From: Candidatus Dechloromonas phosphorivorans
GTDB lineage: Bacteria > Pseudomonadota > Gammaproteobacteria > Burkholderiales > Rhodocyclaceae
Assembly (NCBI GenBank): GCA_016709495.1
Contig: JADJMS010000043.1
Coordinates: 1-8,112, forward strand
Length of the DNA stretch: 8,112 nt
Direction of reading: 5' to 3'
Part shown: positions 5,765 to 8,112 of the stretch, in pieces
Numbering within the stretch: the stretch's first letter is position 1
How the letters are laid out: each line of letters starts with the position of its first letter
Notes under the pieces: model-generated
The model's input: the letters and a program-made list of their open reading frames with translations, nothing else
Database searches by the model: none
What the model was told of the DNA's origin: nothing
Made by a program: the position numbers and the translations under genes

Positions 5765-6244
5765 TTATGATTCGAAACCGTTACCACCACATCTAGGGCA
5801 TCTGCCGCCTACTCCTCCATCTCCTCCGCATTGACGGCAAGGCATCCACCTGTCGTCAGATTTTGGGGATAGTTTTGAGGTTGGGTAGTACTCGGATGAT
5901 CCGGGGAAATATGTACGCCGGAATGATGCTCTGAAGTGATTAGTGTGTTTGGTACTGAAATATTGTTGCGGTTCGACCACAGCAATTGGTTTAACTTGTT
6001 CGTTAATGGTGATTGTAGAGACAGGTATTTTGAGGGTGGGGTGTAAGGTTTTTTTCTTCCAGAAAACGTACCATTCGTTTTCAATTGGTGAGCAAGGAAT
6101 GGCGTTTCCTGAAACCACTTTTAAAAAGTGAAATTCGAGTCCATTTTGAGGTGAACGTTGCCCTGAAATCAGAGCTGTTAGGGAGATTTTTTGCTCGTCT
6201 GTCATATCCGATTTTAGCCATTTATTTCTAGAAGGGATTGTCAC
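5765..6244 (-). CDS. Unknown protein with C-terminal Cys4 zinc knuckle, coupled to ssb
   Basis: A 159-aa protein with a GTG start overlapping the ssb stop as GTGA; an alternative ATG is at 6205 (MTDEQKISLTAL). Two features stand out. Residues 35-53 read GLEFHFLKVVSGNAIPCSP, followed by ENEWYVFWKK; nearly the same motif occurs in the plus-strand gene at 7641-8039. The C-terminus has C136-x2-C139 and C149-x2-C152 embedded in Gly-rich loops (CRQCGGDGGVGG and CPRCGGNG), resembling two CxxCxGxG repeats of the DnaJ zinc domain. A nucleic-acid or protein-binding role beside SSB is plausible but only inferred. The fold of the middle part is unknown. Because of the indels, a direct fusion to ssb cannot be excluded. 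Confidence 0.7.
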   Translation of the reverse strand: MTIPSRNKWLKSDMTDEQKISLTALISGQRSPQNGLEFHFLKVVSGNAIPCSPIENEWYVFWKKKTLHPTLKIPVSTITINEQVKPIAVVEPQQYFSTKHTNHFRASFRRTYFPGSSEYYPTSKLSPKSDDRWMPCRQCGGDGGVGGRCPRCGGNGFES

Positions 6245-6662
6245 GTCAAAGCAAAAGGTTTTTCGACCTTTTGGGTTTGTCCAAAAGTTGTAGGCAGGTG
6301 AATGTTGGAAGCCGTACCGGATTCCAGTTCTTTCCTTCCAAGCATCGTCATTTCATTAGCTTCAATTTCGGTTGAGTAACGATCTTCGCCCGACTTGTCC
6401 TGCCATTTCCTAGTTCGAATGCTGCCCTCGATGTAAACCTGTGATCCCTTCTTCAGGTATCGCTCGGCGATCTCTGCCAAGCCCCGGTACATGACGATGC
6501 GGTGCCACTCAGTACTTTCCTTCTTTTCGCCTGTAGCTTTGTCTTTCCACGATTCTGTCGTGGCTAGCCGTAAGTTGCAAATGGCATTTCCGGTTTGGCT
6601 GTAACGAATTTCTGGATCGGCCCCAGATTTCCAACAAGAATGACTTTATTGACTGAGGCCAT
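6241..6662 (-). CDS. ssb: Single-stranded DNA-binding protein, frame broken once
   Basis: SSB binds and protects single-stranded DNA as a tetramer through an OB fold. The opening MASVNKVILVGNLG is canonical. One missing base in the C run at 6621-6624 shifts the frame; with it restored the protein continues ADPEIRYSQTGNAICNLRLA, TTESWKDKATGEKKESTEWH, then RIVMYRGLAEIAERYLKKGS and RTRKWQDKSGEDRYSTE. DNA-contacting Trp positions are kept (ESWK, TEWH, RKWQ). The product is 140 aa, against 178 in E. coli, and the usual acidic DDDIPF-type tip is absent; it ends QTQKVEKPFALT. The start has AAGGA 8 nt upstream and lies 2 nt after the previous stop. An element-borne SSB alongside an annealing protein and exonuclease fits a conjugative element. 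Confidence 0.93.
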
Positions 6663-6664
6663 GA

Positions 6665-7208
6665 CTACATTCCTTCTGCTTCTGGGTTCAGATTCATTGC
6701 AACACGCAGCGCTTCTGCGCTCATAGGGCGGATCGCGATGGCCGGTGCGGGGTTCTCGGGGAAGGGTGAGGGGTTGATGTCTGTAGGAAGAGTGCTGCTT
6801 GTTTGTTGCGTGTAACTGTCCGCAAGCGACGGGTAACGGCGCCAATGAAGCTACGTTTCAGGTCGGTAAGGTTTTCATAGGGTTGCTCAGGGCCAATGAG
6901 ATTGTCGAGTTCGATAGGTTTGCCAGCGGCAAAGAGTTCGAAGTGTTTGAAGGCTTCTTGAGCTGATGTTGGCGATTAGTGCTTTCGCGTCATCAACGGA
7001 GATGTTATAACGCGTTTCCCATCTTTAGAGTCGTGCTCAGCGCTCGCGTTGCTCCGTCAAATATTCGTCCGGGGGTGTGTCAAAACATGAACAGCTCTTC
7101 GGGTTGCGCTTGATGCTCGGAAGCTTTTTCAAAGAGGAGGCGCTGAAGCTCAAGTCGACAGTCTTGAGATAGTTGGCGTATATCATGTTCGGTTAATACT
7201 ATCATCAT
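6665..7208 (-). CDS. Unknown protein upstream of ssb, first gene of the operon, frame broken about five times
   Basis: Reconstructed about 180 aa. It begins MMIVLTEHDIRQLSQDCRLE and LQRLLFEKASEHQAQPEELF at 7208, with AAGGAA 7 nt upstream. It then reads, in successive frames, DTPPDEYLTEQRER, AEHDSKDGKR, YNISVDDAKALIANIS, QEAFKHFELFAAGKPIELDN, YENLTDLKRSFIGAVTRRLR, and INPSPFPENPAPAIAIRPMS, ending AEALRVAMNLNPEAEGM. Breaks lie near 7082-7085, 7037-7043, 7009-7016, 6958-6964 and 6781-6785. The pieces are each clearly coding (charged amphipathic helices, few rare residues) and join without gaps. Mostly alpha-helical and soluble. I recognise no family. Its position 2 nt before ssb suggests a role in ssDNA handling or its control. 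Confidence 0.6.
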
Positions 7209-7230
7209 GTTTAATTCCTTGGTTGTGTTT

Positions 7231-7323
7231 TGTACATGATGGCCTTTGTTTTTGCGAATGTCAATGCACAATCGCAATTTATTGTATATGATGTTATTTA
7301 ATTGGTTTGATTGTAATATGATG
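7231..7323. repeat. Three TGTA-ATGATG direct repeats
   Basis: TGTACATGATG (7231-7241), TGTATATGATG (7283-7293) and TGTAATATGATG (7312-7323). The first covers the -10 box of the ssb-operon promoter. Spacing between copies is uneven (52 and 29 bp). AT-rich background makes chance similarity possible. Confidence 0.4.
7236..7264 (-). promoter_or_regulatory. Sigma-70 promoter of the ssb operon
   Basis: In minus sense a perfect -35 TTGACA (7264-7259), a 17-nt spacer, and CATCAT (7241-7236) as a 4-of-6 -10 box. Transcription would start about 20 nt before the ATG at 7208. The -10 box overlaps one of three similar repeats in this interval, hinting at an operator. Confidence 0.65.
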
Positions 7324-7640
7324 TGTAATTTTCACCATTCGATTAACGATGCCGCAACTCCCAAAGTTGTACCGGATCGTTATCAACCCATAGACCAACA
7401 AGTCTTGCCTTGGTTTTTAAATCGCCTGACTCATAAATGCAACAATCTTGAAACGGACTACTCTAGGTGATAGCAGGCTCTTCCAGTAAATTTGGAATAT
7501 TTAAAATGACTTTGGTGGATTTGTTTATAGTAGTTTGTTGCTCCCCACTCTTGGGTTCTATGCCATTTTGCTCCGATTAGAGTAAAGATAAGTATCGTGA
7601 AACTACTGTTAGTGATTTTGAGGTTGCGCGCGCAGAAGAC
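7324..7640. other. AT-rich intergenic region, no confirmed gene
   Basis: Between divergent transcription units. A plus-strand frame ending at 7470 (HSINDAATPKVVPDRYQPID) has no ribosome binding site and no recognised product. From 7581 the frame of the next gene is open without a start codon, so its N-terminus may reach into this region after an indel. No terminator or tRNA-like structure seen. Confidence 0.4.
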
Positions 7641-8039
7641 TTGTGGAATGAAGAGTTGAAGCCTGTGACGGGGTTTGAGATTCATTTTCTTCGAGTGATG
7701 CGAGGAGACTCATTGCCATGCACCCCTAAGGAAATTGCTCTGGTGGAGGCTGTTACGGCGAATGGGTTAGCGTCGAGAGATTATGGAGATGACTACTATG
7801 ATTTACAGGAGCGAGAGCCTGAGCAAGACTATGATGAAAAGATTGCGCAGTGGCATTCCAGTCTTGGCGGCGGCAGTTTGGACAGGCGAGATGAAAGGCT
7901 CACTGCCGCTGAAAATGATGCATACAGATCGAGTTTAATTTCTTCGTATCAAGATTGGCTTGAAACAGATCGGAGTGATCCATTGAACCTTAATCAGCAA
8001 ATGGTGGCGGAACCTGTGCGTGGGCGAGGTGTTTTTTGA
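7641..8039 (+). CDS. Unknown acidic protein sharing a motif with the zinc-knuckle protein
   Basis: 132 aa from a TTG start, which has no good ribosome binding site. The same frame is open from 7581 (KDKYRETTVSDFEVARAEDL), so the true start probably lies further upstream, behind an indel or after the TAG at 7578. Residues 11-29 read GFEIHFLRVMRGDSLPCTP, then KEIALVEAV, closely matching residues 35-53 of the protein encoded at 5765-6244. The rest is acidic and Tyr-rich (DYGDDYYDLQEREPEQDYDE), then SLISSYQDWLETDRSDP, ending GRGVF. The shared pattern (F-x2-V-x-RG-x3-P-x-T/S-P) loosely recalls the C-terminal part of DUF413/MaoP proteins; this is a suggestion only. No cysteine zinc motif here. Function unknown. 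Confidence 0.6.
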   Translation: MWNEELKPVTGFEIHFLRVMRGDSLPCTPKEIALVEAVTANGLASRDYGDDYYDLQEREPEQDYDEKIAQWHSSLGGGSLDRRDERLTAAENDAYRSSLISSYQDWLETDRSDPLNLNQQMVAEPVRGRGVF

Positions 8040-8060
8040 AGACCTCAAGAGTCTTGTTTT
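8039..8060 (+). terminator. Weak candidate terminator
   Basis: AAGAC (8039-8043) pairs with GTCTT (8051-8055) across a 7-nt loop, followed by GTTTT. It starts on the stop codon of the gene ending at 8039. The 5-bp stem is short, so confidence is low. Nothing else is visible to the right edge. Confidence 0.35.
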
Positions 8061-8112
8061 ATCTGTGCATATTTTTGAATGGTTGTTATGCAATATTCGC
8101 AGCAAACGTTTC

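Noticed and set aside
7246..7470. 74-aa plus-strand frame upstream of the last gene
   Set aside because: Overlaps the ssb-operon promoter, has no ribosome binding site and an unconvincing N-terminus in AT-rich DNA.
7458..7685. 75-aa minus-strand frame
   Set aside because: Antisense to the conserved motif of the plus-strand gene at 7641-8039; no ribosome binding site.

Overview
The window looks like proteobacterial chromosome (beta or gamma, lean beta) that continues into an integrated mobile or accessory element. The chromosomal part is a mltF-type lytic transglycosylase gene cut by the left edge, divergent from a tRNA-Ser(CGA) gene. tRNA 3' ends are classic integration targets, and everything right of this tRNA has accessory character. 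The taxon is inferred from protein flavour and gene content, not proven.

Layout. 1-999 (-): mltF. 1027-1114 (+): tRNA-Ser with its promoter and terminator. 1311-2843 (-): a two-gene homologous-recombination module, a Sak/DUF1071-type single-strand annealing protein followed with a 4-nt overlap by a YqaJ-type exonuclease. 2844-3123: non-coding, with several hairpins, a perfect 16-bp palindrome and a consensus DnaA box. 3124-4024 (-): ArdC-type antirestriction protein behind a long hairpin leader. 4146-4400 (+): a YjfB-family motility gene behind a FliA (sigma-28)-type promoter, the odd one out in orientation and role. 4642-5122 (-): a two-gene cassette, a 63-aa unknown protein and a 91-aa membrane protein, behind a leader of four hairpins. 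5387-5417: a G-quadruplex motif next to an AT-rich stretch. 5543-7208 (-): an operon of an unknown ~180-aa gene, ssb, a Cys4 zinc-knuckle protein and a 62-aa protein, behind a good sigma-70 promoter. 7641-8039 (+): an unknown protein that shares a motif with the zinc-knuckle protein.

How the genes fit together: exonuclease, annealing protein and SSB form a recombination set of the Red/SXT type. ArdC protects incoming single-stranded DNA from host restriction in conjugative plasmids. This combination suggests an integrative conjugative element or a derivative. No integrase, relaxase or type IV secretion gene lies in the window.

Major caveat: at least eight genes, including chromosomal mltF, are interrupted by single-base indels, many in homopolymers, while the residues on both sides still match family expectations. 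I count about 18. This looks more like uncorrected long-read consensus error than real gene decay, so I give full reconstructed gene spans and mark where each frame changes.
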